From NCBI RefSeq assembly GCF_036345255.1, contig NZ_CP107783.1:4947501-5011500 (forward strand): 64,000 bases of DNA, given 5' to 3'. Source of the DNA: Streptomyces sp. NBC_00569. Its GTDB lineage: Bacteria > Actinomycetota > Actinomycetes > Streptomycetales > Streptomycetaceae. Shown here in pieces: positions 35,550 through 44,433 of this stretch. The notes beneath the pieces were generated by a model. The model was not told where the DNA came from, searched no databases, and saw nothing but the letters and a program-made list of their open reading frames with translations. Position 1 is the stretch's first letter. Each line of letters opens with the position of its first letter. A program made the translations under genes and the position numbers.

Positions 35550-36903
35550 CCGTCGGCGTCGCCTTTGTCGTCGCTTCCGGCTCCGGCGCGGCCACCGGCA
35601 CGAACGCCGCCACCTCGTAGCCGCCGTCCGCCGTGGGGCCCGCCGTCATCTCGCCGCTCAGCATCGCGATGCGCTCCCGCATGCCCGTGATCCCGTGGCC
35701 CGCGCCCGGCGAGGGCTTGACCAGACCCGTCGGCGGGCCGTTCACGATGCGCAGGCCGAGCCCCCCGAGGACGTACGACACCTCGACGCGCGCCTCGGCG
35801 CCGGGCGCGTGCCGCAGCGCGTTGCTCAGCGCCTCCTGCACGATGCGGTACGCCGACAGCTCGACGCCCTGCGGCAGGTCACGGACCGCGCCGGTGACCG
35901 TCTGCCCGACCCGGAGCCCGGCCTCCCGCACGTTCTCCAGGAGCCGGCCGAGGTCGGCGAGCGTCGGCTGTGGGGCGTCGGGCGCCTCGTAATCCTCTGC
36001 CCGTACGACGCCGAGGACGCGGCGCAGCTCGGTGAGCGCCGCCACCGCGTTCTCGCGGATCGTGACGAACGCCTGCTCCAGCTCCGGGGGCGGGTTCTCC
36101 ACGCGGTAGGGCGCGGCCTCCGCCTGGATCGCGACGACCGACATGTGGTGCGCGACCACGTCGTGCAGCTCGCGGGCGATGTTCGTGCGCTCCTCCAGGA
36201 GCGTGCGCCTGTCCCGCTCCACCGCCGTGACCTGGCGCTGCGCGGTCATCTCCACCTTCGCCTCGCGCCTGATGTGCACCGACGTGGTGACGAGGAGCGC
36301 GAGCGCGGAGATGACGAGCATCGGCGCGGTGTCCGGGTCCATGCTGTACCAGAGGACCGACGCGAAGAAGCCGAAGGCGGCCGTGCCCGCCCACATCCAG
36401 GCCGCCGTGCGGGGCCGGGTCCTGGAGGCGACGACCGTCATCACGACGAGGTGCGCGAAGAACCCGGCGGGCGCCCACGGGGCGCCGAATCCGTCCCCTC
36501 CCATGACCGCGACGAACGGCGTCGACACGAGGGATATCCACCACGCCCCGACCGGCCTGATCAGCGTCATCGCCACGGCGAGCGCCGGGACGAACCCGGA
36601 CAGCGTGTGGATCACGTCGCCGCCCATCGAGTCGCCGACGGCGAATGCGATCAGCAGCGTGAAAAAGGCGGCGCCCAGGACCACGGCATGCGGCGTCCAC
36701 ACCGCGTAGCGGCGCAGCCGCTCCGGAAGCCGCCCGAGCAGCGGGCCGTCCGGCGACCACGGCGGGAGCGGACGGTAGGCGAAGGGATCCTTGAACAGGT
36801 CCTGCCGCAGGCCGCTCAGCGCACCGGCGGCGAGACGGTACTCGGGGCTGCGGCTCTTGGCCCCCGTCGGCATCGTCTGGGTCTGGGTCTGGGTCTCGGT
36901 CAC
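35527..36903 (-). CDS. Sensor histidine kinase (HisKA_3, NarX/DesK-like)
   Basis: This 458-residue protein starts with a TETQTQTQT run. It has four to six N-terminal membrane helices (about 75-200). The dimerisation/phosphoacceptor helix is ERTNIARELHDVVAHHMSVVAIQAEAA (His in ARELHDVVAHH). A HATPase domain ends in LGLRIVNGPP and GHGITGMRERIAML. There is no large extracytoplasmic sensor loop, so an intramembrane signal is plausible. Its TGA overlaps the first repeat ATG. Confidence 0.95.
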   Translation of the reverse strand: MTETQTQTQTMPTGAKSRSPEYRLAAGALSGLRQDLFKDPFAYRPLPPWSPDGPLLGRLPERLRRYAVWTPHAVVLGAAFFTLLIAFAVGDSMGGDVIHTLSGFVPALAVAMTLIRPVGAWWISLVSTPFVAVMGGDGFGAPWAPAGFFAHLVVMTVVASRTRPRTAAWMWAGTAAFGFFASVLWYSMDPDTAPMLVISALALLVTTSVHIRREAKVEMTAQRQVTAVERDRRTLLEERTNIARELHDVVAHHMSVVAIQAEAAPYRVENPPPELEQAFVTIRENAVAALTELRRVLGVVRAEDYEAPDAPQPTLADLGRLLENVREAGLRVGQTVTGAVRDLPQGVELSAYRIVQEALSNALRHAPGAEARVEVSYVLGGLGLRIVNGPPTGLVKPSPGAGHGITGMRERIAMLSGEMTAGPTADGGYEVAAFVPVAAPEPEATTKATPTDRPGDPA

Positions 36904-37006
36904 GTACAGACCGTAAGCGGCGGCCCGCCCCGAAGGCGTCCCACGGGAGGAGGGTCCTGGGCCCTCCGTCGCAGGTACTACACGCTCCCGCCGGGGACGG
37001 GCGCCG

Positions 37007-37879
37007 TCACCACGCCAGCTGGGCGATCTCCTCCGCCACCACGGCGCACGCGTCCGCGGCGGGGTCGATCAGCGGGAAGTGGCCGACGTCCTCCAGGAGC
37101 GTGAGCCCCACGACCTCGCCCGCCTTCGCCGCCGCGTCCGCGTAGGCCTCCGCGACCGCGTACGGCACCGTCGTGTCCGCCCGTCCCTGCACCAGCGTCG
37201 TCGCGATGCCGGTGGGCAGCAGCGCGGCGGGGTCGGCGTACGGCAGCCGCTCCTCGAACACGGCCTCGCCGCCCAGGAATTGGGCGGGCGCGCCGGAGCA
37301 GACGTCGAGGTCGCGGGCCGTCACGAAGTCGGCGATCGGGGCGAGCGCGACGACGCCGCGCAGCGGTGCGGGGGCGGAGGTGTGCCAGGGCGCGTCCTCG
37401 GGCAGCAGATGCCGCGCGGCGGCCCACAGGGCGAGCTGCCCGCCGGCCGAGTGCCCCACGACGACGGTGCGCCGCGGATCGCCCTGCGGCAGCGCTTCCC
37501 GTACGAGGCGGGGAAGCGCGTCGAGGGCGGTGGCGATGTCGTCGAACGTCTCCGGCCAGCGCCCCGCCACCGGACCCGTGCCACCCTGCTGGGGCAGTGA
37601 ACTCCCGCGCCGGTACTCGACGTTGGCGACCGCGAAGCCGCGCCGCGCCAGGAAGTCGGCGAACGGCGTGAGGTGCTGCCGGTCGTAGGGGGCGCGCCAC
37701 GCGCCGCCGTGCAGGGCCACCACCAGGGGCGCGGATTCCGCACCGTCGCGGGGCGCGTAGAAGTCGACGACCTGGTCCGGGTGATCCCCGTACGCGACGG
37801 TGACGTCGGGCGGGACCACGGGGTGCGAGAAGGCCGATGCCTCTTCGGCCTCGTCGCGGGCGGCGGCGTCGTCCGGCAT
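37007..37879 (-). CDS. Alpha/beta hydrolase, kynurenine formamidase-like
   Basis: This 290-residue protein shows the oxyanion motif HGGAWRAPYDRQH, nucleophile elbow GHSAGG, and a late acidic residue plus His (GRADTTVPY, LEDVGHFPLIDP). The HGGxW element and overall order match the arylformamidase/esterase group. The missing hydrolysis step between the nearby tryptophan dioxygenase and kynureninase makes N-formylkynurenine a reasonable substrate, but this is inferred from context. The ATG at 37879 is chosen because the longer frame upstream has no coding character. It is divergent from the TetR gene. Confidence 0.8.
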   Translation of the reverse strand: MPDDAAARDEAEEASAFSHPVVPPDVTVAYGDHPDQVVDFYAPRDGAESAPLVVALHGGAWRAPYDRQHLTPFADFLARRGFAVANVEYRRGSSLPQQGGTGPVAGRWPETFDDIATALDALPRLVREALPQGDPRRTVVVGHSAGGQLALWAAARHLLPEDAPWHTSAPAPLRGVVALAPIADFVTARDLDVCSGAPAQFLGGEAVFEERLPYADPAALLPTGIATTLVQGRADTTVPYAVAEAYADAAAKAGEVVGLTLLEDVGHFPLIDPAADACAVVAEEIAQLAW

Positions 37880-37960
37880 GCTCCAACCTCTCAGCGTCAC
37901 GGCGGAATTGGAAAGTATGCGGACGCTACCAGGCCGGTGACGTGGGCGGACACACACCGT

Positions 37961-37976
37961 AACCGGATAAACGGTT
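37961..37976. promoter_or_regulatory. Possible TetR operator
   Basis: AACCG-N6-CGGTT lies 25 bp before the TetR gene in the 121-bp divergent region shared with the hydrolase gene. Related half-sites (GTAACC, CCGTTACC) flank it. It is a candidate operator by position and symmetry only. Confidence 0.4.
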
Positions 37977-38000
37977 CCCCTGTGCCGTTACCCTGGCCGT

Positions 38001-38651
38001 ATGCCCGAACAAGCAGAGCCCGGGGCCGCCCCTTCGGACCCCGGCGCCGTGCAGGCTGAGCCCGGCACCGTCCGTCCCGGCGGGCGCACGGCACGGGTCC
38101 GCGCCGCCGTCCTCGACGCCGCCGGCGACGTGCTCGCCGAACAGGGTTTCGCCCATCTCGACCTGGCGGACGTCGCGCGGCGCGCGGAGGTCGGCAAGAC
38201 GACGGTGTACCGGCGCTGGGGCTCGGTCACGGGGCTCGTCGCCGATCTCCTCGCCGACATGGCGGAGCAGTCGCTGCCGCGCACCGACACGGGCACCCTG
38301 CGCGGCGACCTGCGGGCCAACGCCCGCCTGGTGCGGCGCACGCTGGCCGACCCCCGCCAGGGCGCCCTGTTCCGGGCCGTCATCGCGGCCGCGACCTGCG
38401 ACGACAAGACGGCGGCGGCCCTGCGCCGCTTCTACGAGGTGCGGGTCACCGAATGGGCTCCGTGCGTGGAACAGGCCGTACTGCGCGGCGAGTTGAGCCC
38501 CGGCACGGACCCGGCCGCCGTCGTGCGCGCCGTGTCCGCACCCCTCTACTACCAGCTCCTGACGGCCGGGTCCGCGCCGACCGAAGCCGACGCGGACCAG
38601 GCCGCCGACGCCGCCGTCGCGGCGGCGGAAGCGGGCGTCTACACCGCCTGA
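38001..38651 (+). CDS. TetR/AcrR family transcriptional regulator
   Basis: This 216-residue protein has an acidic Pro/Ala leader of about 30 residues and an HTH at ~35-80 (VLDAAGDVLAEQGFAHLDLADVARRAEVGKTTVYRRWGSVTGLVADLL). The C-terminus matches the TetR_C_16-like ligand domain (PRQGALFRAVIAAATCDD). It lies between the hydrolase and the kynureninase, convergent with the latter (13 bp between stops). It is likely to control the divergent hydrolase, and the kynurenine genes only if a distant site exists. Confidence 0.93.
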   Translation: MPEQAEPGAAPSDPGAVQAEPGTVRPGGRTARVRAAVLDAAGDVLAEQGFAHLDLADVARRAEVGKTTVYRRWGSVTGLVADLLADMAEQSLPRTDTGTLRGDLRANARLVRRTLADPRQGALFRAVIAAATCDDKTAAALRRFYEVRVTEWAPCVEQAVLRGELSPGTDPAAVVRAVSAPLYYQLLTAGSAPTEADADQAADAAVAAAEAGVYTA

Positions 38652-38664
38652 GGCGTCGCTACAG

Positions 38665-39885
38665 CTACGCCGCAGCGGCCGCCAGCTGATCCGCGAGGAC
38701 CCGCGCGGCCCGCTCCACCTCGGCGAACCCGAGATACAACGGAGTGAAGCCGAACCGCAGCAGGTCAGGGGCGCGGTAGTCACCGACGACACCCGCCGCG
38801 ATCAGCCGCTCCATGACGGCGCCCGCGTCAGCGGACCGCAGCGCCACCTGGCTGCCGCGCTCCGCGTGCGCCACCGGCGTCACCGACTCGACCCGCCCCG
38901 CGGGCACATACTCCTCGACGCACTCCAGGAAGAAGTCCGTCAGCGCGAGCGACTTGGCGCGCACCGCGTCGACCGGCACCCCGTCCCAGACGTCGAGCGC
39001 CGCCTCCAGGGCGAGCATGGACAGGATGTCGGGAGTGCCGACCCTGCCCCGCACCGCCCCGTCCCCGGCCTCGTACGAGGGCCGCATCCCGAACGGCTCG
39101 GCGTGCGAGTTCCACCCCGGCAGCGGAGAGTCGAAGCGGCTCTGGAGATCACTGCGCACATACAGGTACGCGGGTGAACCAGGGCCGCCGTTCAGGTACT
39201 TGTACGTACAGCCGACCGCGAGGTCGACCCCGTGCTCGTCGAGCCCGACCGGCAGCGCGCCCGCGCTGTGGCACAGGTCCCAGACGGACACGGCGCCCGC
39301 GCGGCGCACCGCGGCGGTCAGCGCGGGCAGGTCGTGCAGACGGCCCGTGCGGTAGTCGACGTGGTTGAGGAGCACCGCGGCCGTACGGTCACCGAGCGCG
39401 CCCGGGACCTCCGCGGGGGTCAGCGGACGCAGCGTGCAGCCCGTCATCCGGGCGGCGGACTCGGCGATGTACCCGTCGGTGGGGAACGTCGTCGCGTCGA
39501 CGATGATCTCGTCGCGCCCCTCACCGGCCAGCCGCACCGCGCCCACCAGCGCCTTGAACACATTGACGCTGGTCGAGTCGCCGACGACGATCTGCCCCTC
39601 GGCGGCACCGACGAGGGGCGCGATCCGGTCGCCGATCCGCTCGGGCGCCGTCCACCAGCCCGACTCGGTCCAGGAACGGATGCGCAGCTCGCCCCACTGC
39701 CGGCGCACGACGTCCTCGACGCGCCCCGGCACATGCGCGGGGAGCGCGCCGAGCGAGTTGCCGTCGAGGTACACGGCGTCGTCCAGGACGAACCGCTCGC
39801 GCAGCTTGCCCAGCTCGTCGGCGGTGTCCAGTTCCCGGGCCTTCCCGGCCAGGGCGGTCACGCCGGAGGCGGTCACGTCAGACAT
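38665..39885 (-). CDS. kynU: Kynureninase
   Basis: This 406-residue PLP enzyme cleaves kynurenine to anthranilate and alanine. The motifs are YLDGNSLGALP near residue 38, GDSTSVNVFKAL, VWDLCHSAGALPV with the PLP Asp, and the Schiff-base Lys in GCTYKYLNGGPGSPAYLYV. The ATG at 39885 gives an 8-bp overlap with the upstream tryptophan dioxygenase gene. Together with the dioxygenase it would turn tryptophan into anthranilate, which streptomycetes use in catabolism and in antibiotic precursors. Confidence 0.95.
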   Translation of the reverse strand: MSDVTASGVTALAGKARELDTADELGKLRERFVLDDAVYLDGNSLGALPAHVPGRVEDVVRRQWGELRIRSWTESGWWTAPERIGDRIAPLVGAAEGQIVVGDSTSVNVFKALVGAVRLAGEGRDEIIVDATTFPTDGYIAESAARMTGCTLRPLTPAEVPGALGDRTAAVLLNHVDYRTGRLHDLPALTAAVRRAGAVSVWDLCHSAGALPVGLDEHGVDLAVGCTYKYLNGGPGSPAYLYVRSDLQSRFDSPLPGWNSHAEPFGMRPSYEAGDGAVRGRVGTPDILSMLALEAALDVWDGVPVDAVRAKSLALTDFFLECVEEYVPAGRVESVTPVAHAERGSQVALRSADAGAVMERLIAAGVVGDYRAPDLLRFGFTPLYLGFAEVERAARVLADQLAAAAA

Positions 39886-40717
39886 GGGACCTCGCTGTCC
39901 ACAGCTCGGGGAACACGTTCTTCTGCGCGCGCTTCTCCAGCCAGGCCACGCCCGCGGAGCCGCCCGTGCCCGTCTTGGCGCCCATCGCCCTGCGGGTCGC
40001 CACCAGATGGTCGTTGCGCCATCGCCACACCAGCTCGGCGACGTCGGTGAGGGCCTCGCCGAGGCGGGCGAGCTCGTCGCCCTCGTCACCGGCGTACAGC
40101 GCGGTCCACACGGCCTCGACCTCGGGGGACGGCGCATACTTCTGTGCCACGTCCCGCTTGAGCACGGCCTCGGGCACGGCGTGGCCGCGGCGGGCGAGCA
40201 GCCGCAGCACCTCGTCGTACAGGCTCGGCTCCTCCAGGGCCTTCTCCAGCTCCGCGTACACGCGCGGCGCGCCCCGGTGCGGGACGAGCATGGAGGAGGA
40301 CTTCTCGCCGAGCAGGAACTCCATGCGCCGGTACATCGCCGACTGGAAGCCGGAGCCCTCGCCGAGAGCGGCCCGGTAGGAGTTGAACTGCGCGGGGGTC
40401 AGCTGGCCGAGCGGGCGCCACGACGCGTTCAGCGCGTCCAGCTCGCGCACGGAGCGCTTCAGGGCGGCCACCGCGGTCGGCACGTCGTCGCCGCGCAGGG
40501 CCCGCGACGCGGTCTCCCACTCGTGGACGATGACCGTGAACCACAGCTCCATCACCTGGGTCGTGACCAGGAAGACCATCTCTCCGGGGTCGTCGGAGCG
40601 GGTGTGCTGGAGGTGGGTGAGGACGTCGGCCTGGACGTAGTCCTCGTAAGGGGTGGTCCCCGCAAAGTCGAGATACGGCGTCTCTGGCTCGTTCGACTCG
40701 TGAGCCTCGTGGGACAT
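39878..40717 (-). CDS. kynA: Tryptophan 2,3-dioxygenase
   Basis: This 279-residue heme enzyme converts tryptophan to N-formylkynurenine. The conserved elements are YLDFAGTTPYEDYV, FLVTTQVMELWFTVIVHEW, GFQSAMYRRMEFLLG, and the proximal heme-His region VWRWRNDHLVATRRAMGAKTGTGGS. The ATG at 40717 begins SHEAHESNEPETPYLDF and is followed by the kynU overlap. The region upstream holds the terminator of the DUF3151 gene and presumably the kyn promoter. Confidence 0.96.
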   Translation of the reverse strand: MSHEAHESNEPETPYLDFAGTTPYEDYVQADVLTHLQHTRSDDPGEMVFLVTTQVMELWFTVIVHEWETASRALRGDDVPTAVAALKRSVRELDALNASWRPLGQLTPAQFNSYRAALGEGSGFQSAMYRRMEFLLGEKSSSMLVPHRGAPRVYAELEKALEEPSLYDEVLRLLARRGHAVPEAVLKRDVAQKYAPSPEVEAVWTALYAGDEGDELARLGEALTDVAELVWRWRNDHLVATRRAMGAKTGTGGSAGVAWLEKRAQKNVFPELWTARSHV

Positions 40718-40824
40718 CGCTGTCTCCTTGAACGTACTCCGGGTAGCGGTCCGCCCCTGCCGAATTCCGGCACGGGGGCCCCGGTCCCCACCGGCATCCT
40801 CCGCAATCGTCCCCCGAAACGGCA

Positions 40825-40858
40825 AGGCCCGCCCGGTCACATCGTCACGGGCGGGCCT
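40825..40858 (-). terminator. Terminator downstream of the DUF3151 gene
   Basis: A perfect 11-bp stem AGGCCCGCCCG/CGGGCGGGCCT with a 12-nt loop lies 17 bp past the DUF3151 stop. It separates the fba operon from the kynurenine genes. Confidence 0.85.
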
Positions 40859-40874
40859 GCTGAGGTGCGGGAAT

Positions 40875-41288
40875 CTAGCCCAGGGTCTGGGCCGCGGCGG
40901 GCGAGGAGTCCTTGAGGAACTGCGCGCAGCGCTCGTACTCCGCCTGCTCGCCGATGGCCTGCGCGGCGCGCGCGAGGGCGTGCAGGGCACGCAGGAAGCC
41001 GCGGTTCGGCTCGTGCTCCCACGGCACCGGGCCATGGCCCTTCCAGCCCGCGCGGCGCAGGGAGTCCAGGCCGCGGTGGTAGCCGGTGCGGGCGTACGCG
41101 TACGACTCGACGACGCTGCCGCGCTCGTACGCCTCGTCGGCGAGGCGGGCCCAGGCGAGGGAGGAGGTCGGGTACTTCGCGGCGACATCGGCGGGCGCCG
41201 TGCCGCTCGCGAGCAGCTCGCGCGGCTCCGGGTCGTCGGGCAGCATGGTCGGGGGCGGTCCCCCGAGAAGGTTCTCGTGAAGGCTCAT
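40875..41288 (-). CDS. DUF3151 domain-containing protein
   Basis: This 137-residue soluble, helical protein contains HENLLGGPPPTMLPDDPEP and the TPR-like stretch LAWARLADEAYERGSVVESYAYARTGYHRGLDSLRRAGW. It is a conserved actinobacterial family found next to fructose-bisphosphate aldolase genes. No catalytic residues are apparent and the role is unknown. It is 49 bp downstream of the MalY-like gene. Confidence 0.9.
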   Translation of the reverse strand: MSLHENLLGGPPPTMLPDDPEPRELLASGTAPADVAAKYPTSSLAWARLADEAYERGSVVESYAYARTGYHRGLDSLRRAGWKGHGPVPWEHEPNRGFLRALHALARAAQAIGEQAEYERCAQFLKDSSPAAAQTLG

Positions 41289-41337
41289 GGGTTCCAGTCT
41301 GCGCCATGACCGGCGGTGCGTTCCATGCCGGTGATCA

Positions 41338-42489
41338 TCACGAGCGGCCCAGCGCCCGTACCAGCGCGTCCGCGCCGGCCTCGGCCTTGGAGCGCGGGCA
41401 GCCGACGTTCAGGCGGAGGAATCCGGGCGCCCCGTAGGTTCCGCCCGGCATGATCGCCACCCGCTCCCGCTCGACGAGCTCCCGCTGGAGCGCGTCGTCG
41501 TCGACGCCGAGGGGACGCAGATCGATCCAGGCGAGATAGCCGGCCTGCGGCGGCCGCCACCCGAGCTCGGGGAACGCGGCGCCGAGCCGCTCCGCGAGCA
41601 TCGCCAGGTTCCCCCGCGTGTAATCCCGCACGCCGTCCAGCCACGCCCCGCCCTCCCGGTACGCGGCGATGTGCGCGGTCAGCGACAGCACGGCCGGCGA
41701 GGCGAGGCCCTCCGCGGTGTCCATGCGCCGCACGAACTCGGCATGGTCGTCCGGATCGCCGATGAAACCGTAACTCCCGCTCAGCGCAGGGAAGTTGAAG
41801 GCCTTGGTGGCGGAGGTGACGAGAGCCCAGCGCAGGCCGTCGCCGTACGGCGTCCACGGGCGGTGGACGTGGCCGGTGTGCGTGAGATCGGCGTGGATCT
41901 CGTCGCTGATGACGGCGACGTCATGGCGCCGGGCGAGGTCCGCGATCCGGGTCAGCTCGGCGTCCGTCCACACCTTGCCCGTCGGGTTGTGCGGCGAGCA
42001 CAGGATCAGGACCCGGCTGTCGGGCCGCGCCAGCTCCCGCTCCAGGCCCGCCCAGTCGTCGACACCGGCGGTGCGCATCTCACGGCCGAGGCCGGTGACC
42101 GCCTTGCAGAACCCGTCGTACGTGGGGGTGTGCAGGACGACGCCGTCGCCGGGCCGCGTCCACATGCGCAGGAGCTGGGAGATCTGGTTGAGCACGGACG
42201 GGGCGTACACGAGCCGGTCGACGTCGACCTCGGTGCCGTACCGGGTCGCGAACCAGTCGCGTACCGCGCCGCGGAAGTCGTCGTGCCGCCAGTCCGTGTA
42301 CCCGAACACGCCGTGCGCGAGCCGGGACCCGAGCGCCGCGAGGACCTCGGGGGCGCAGGCGAAGTCCATGTCGGAAATGGTGAACGGCAGCAGATCGGGC
42401 ACCGCGAACCGGTCCGCGACCCCGTCCCACTGGACGCACCAGGTGCCGCGCCGGTCGACCGGGGTGTCGAAGTCGTAGCGCACAGTCAT
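41338..42489 (-). CDS. MalY/PatB family PLP-dependent C-S lyase/aminotransferase
   Basis: This 383-residue fold-type I enzyme has LPFTISDMDFACAPEVLAAL, the CSPHNPTGKVW motif, ISDEIHADL and the Schiff-base Lys in VTSATKAFNFPAL. C-terminal residues GTYGAPGFLRLNVGCPR match the cystathionine beta-lyase/PatB group. It probably cleaves cystathionine or cysteine conjugates. It is inserted between fbaA (26 bp upstream) and DUF3151, so it belongs to that transcript. Confidence 0.92.
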   Translation of the reverse strand: MTVRYDFDTPVDRRGTWCVQWDGVADRFAVPDLLPFTISDMDFACAPEVLAALGSRLAHGVFGYTDWRHDDFRGAVRDWFATRYGTEVDVDRLVYAPSVLNQISQLLRMWTRPGDGVVLHTPTYDGFCKAVTGLGREMRTAGVDDWAGLERELARPDSRVLILCSPHNPTGKVWTDAELTRIADLARRHDVAVISDEIHADLTHTGHVHRPWTPYGDGLRWALVTSATKAFNFPALSGSYGFIGDPDDHAEFVRRMDTAEGLASPAVLSLTAHIAAYREGGAWLDGVRDYTRGNLAMLAERLGAAFPELGWRPPQAGYLAWIDLRPLGVDDDALQRELVERERVAIMPGGTYGAPGFLRLNVGCPRSKAEAGADALVRALGRS

Positions 42490-42515
42490 CTCCCTCCGGC
42501 GTCGTACGCGAATGC

Positions 42516-43547
42516 CTACTTGAGCTTCGTGCCCGTGGAGCGCAGGTTGGCGCAGGCCTCGGAGACGCGCTTGGCCATGCCCGCCTCGGCGGACTTGCCC
42601 CAGGTGCGCGGGTCGTACTGCGACTTCACGCCGACCTCGCCGTCGACCTTCAGGACGCCGTCGTAGTGGCGGAACATGTGGTCCGCGACCGGACGCGTGA
42701 AGGCGTACTGGGTGTCGGTGTCGAGGTTCATCTTCACGACGCCGTTCTCCAGCGCCGTCGCGATCTCCTGCTCGGTGGAGCCGGAGCCGCCGTGGAAGAC
42801 GAAGTCGAACGGCTGCGACCCGGCCGTCTTGCCGAACTTGGCGCCGACGCCCTCCTGGAGGTCCTTGAGGAGCTCCGGACGCAGGACGACGTTGCCCGGC
42901 TTGTACACGCCGTGCACGTTGCCGAAGGACGCGGCGAGCAGGTAGCGGCCCTTCTCGCCCAGGCCCAGGGCCTCGGCGGTGCGGATCGCGTCGTCGACGG
43001 TCGTGTACAGCTCGTCGTTGATCTCGTGGCTGACGCCGTCCTCCTCGCCACCGGTCGGGGTGATCTCGACCTCGAGGATGATCTTCGCGGCGGCGGCCTT
43101 CGCGAGCAGCTCCTGGCCGATGGCCAGGTTGTCGGCGAGGGTCTCCGCGGAGCCGTCCCACATGTGGGACTGGAACAGCGGGTTGCGGCCGGCCTTGACG
43201 CGCTCCGCGGAGATGTCGAGCAGCGGGCGGACGTAGCCGTCCAGCTTCCCCTTGGGGCAGTGGTCGGTGTGCAGCGCGACGGTGACGTCGTACTTCTCGG
43301 CGATGATGTGCGCGTACTCGGCGAGGGCCACGGCGCCCGTCACCATGTCCTTGTTGTACTGGCCGCCCAGGAACTCCGCACCGCCGGTGGAGATCTGGAT
43401 GATGCCGTCGCTCTCGGCCTCCGCGAAGCCGCGCAGCGCGGCGTTCAGGGTCTGCGAGGAGGTGACGTTGATGGCCGGGTAGGCGAACTTGCCGGCCTTC
43501 GCCCGGTCCAGCATCTCGGCGTAGACCTCGGGGGTTGCGATGGGCAT
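42516..43547 (-). CDS. fbaA: Class II fructose-bisphosphate aldolase
   Basis: This 343-residue enzyme has the class II zinc sites. The ligands and base are in ALHTDHCPKGKL, LEVEITPTGGEEDGV, GNVHGVYKPGNV and FHGGSGSTEQEI. The N-terminus PIATPEVYAEMLDRAKAGKFAYPAINV is standard for the long FbaA form. It catalyses the reversible aldol step of glycolysis and gluconeogenesis. It heads a transcript with the MalY-like and DUF3151 genes. Confidence 0.98.
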   Translation of the reverse strand: MPIATPEVYAEMLDRAKAGKFAYPAINVTSSQTLNAALRGFAEAESDGIIQISTGGAEFLGGQYNKDMVTGAVALAEYAHIIAEKYDVTVALHTDHCPKGKLDGYVRPLLDISAERVKAGRNPLFQSHMWDGSAETLADNLAIGQELLAKAAAAKIILEVEITPTGGEEDGVSHEINDELYTTVDDAIRTAEALGLGEKGRYLLAASFGNVHGVYKPGNVVLRPELLKDLQEGVGAKFGKTAGSQPFDFVFHGGSGSTEQEIATALENGVVKMNLDTDTQYAFTRPVADHMFRHYDGVLKVDGEVGVKSQYDPRTWGKSAEAGMAKRVSEACANLRSTGTKLK

Positions 43548-43714
43548 GTGTCCGCTCCTTGGGATGTGCGGGTGTGTGCTGTCAGACCCTGACCTGGGGC
43601 CTCTCGTCTGGATCGGCCCCGGATGGCGACGTCATCGTCGCCCCCATCTTTCCAGACTTGCCGGACAGCTCCAGTCCTGGTCGCGTACTGGGTCCGGCCC
43701 GTTATCGACCGGCC

Positions 43715-44266
43715 TCAGTCGAGGCCCAGCTCGTCCTTGCCGTACGCGAACAGATACGGGACCCCGGCGCCCTCGGTGATCTTCTCGGCGGCACCGGTGG
43801 CGCGGTCCACGATCGTGGCGACGCCGACGACTTCGGCACCTGCCTCGCGCACGGCCTCCACGGCGGCGAGCGGGGAGCCGCCGGTGGTGGACGTGTCCTC
43901 GACGACGAGGACACGGCGGCCCTTGATGTCCGGACCCTCGACGCGGCGCTGCATGCCGTGCGCCTTGGCGGCCTTGCGGACCACGAACGCGTCGAGGCGC
44001 TCGCCGCGGGCGGCGGCCGCGTGCAGCATGGCGCCGGCGACCGGGTCGGCGCCCATCGTCAGACCGCCCACGGCGTCGAAGTCGAGGTCGGCGGTCAGGT
44101 CGAGGAGCACCTGGCCCACCAGCGGGGCGGCCTCGCCGTCGAGGGTGATGCGGCGCAGGTCGATGTAGTAGTCCGCCTCCAGACCGGAGGAGAGCGTCAC
44201 CTTGCCGTGCACCACGGCCTTGTCCTTGATCTGCTGGAGAAGCGCGTCGCGCACGTCGTTCGTCAT
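43715..44266 (-). CDS. pyrE: Orotate phosphoribosyltransferase
   Basis: This 183-residue enzyme transfers phosphoribose to orotate in UMP synthesis. It has VTLSSGLEADYYIDLRR, the flexible loop KAAKAHGMQRRVEG and the PRPP motif VLVVEDTSTTGGS. The length fits the actinobacterial PyrE. It lies between fbaA and an aldose-epimerase gene with 167-bp gaps on each side, so it is probably transcribed on its own. Confidence 0.95.
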   Translation of the reverse strand: MTNDVRDALLQQIKDKAVVHGKVTLSSGLEADYYIDLRRITLDGEAAPLVGQVLLDLTADLDFDAVGGLTMGADPVAGAMLHAAAARGERLDAFVVRKAAKAHGMQRRVEGPDIKGRRVLVVEDTSTTGGSPLAAVEAVREAGAEVVGVATIVDRATGAAEKITEGAGVPYLFAYGKDELGLD

Positions 44267-44433
44267 GGCTACGAGCTTAGAGCCCAGGACAGGTGGCTCC
44301 GGCGCAGCGGCGGTCGGTGCGTGGCCTCGGCGTGCGACGTCACAGGTCATGTGGCCGGCGCCGTGCGCCGAGGGTGCGTGCCGGGCGTCGGGGCGCAGGC
44401 GGGGGTTCAAAGACAGGCTCTCAAGGCTCAGGC

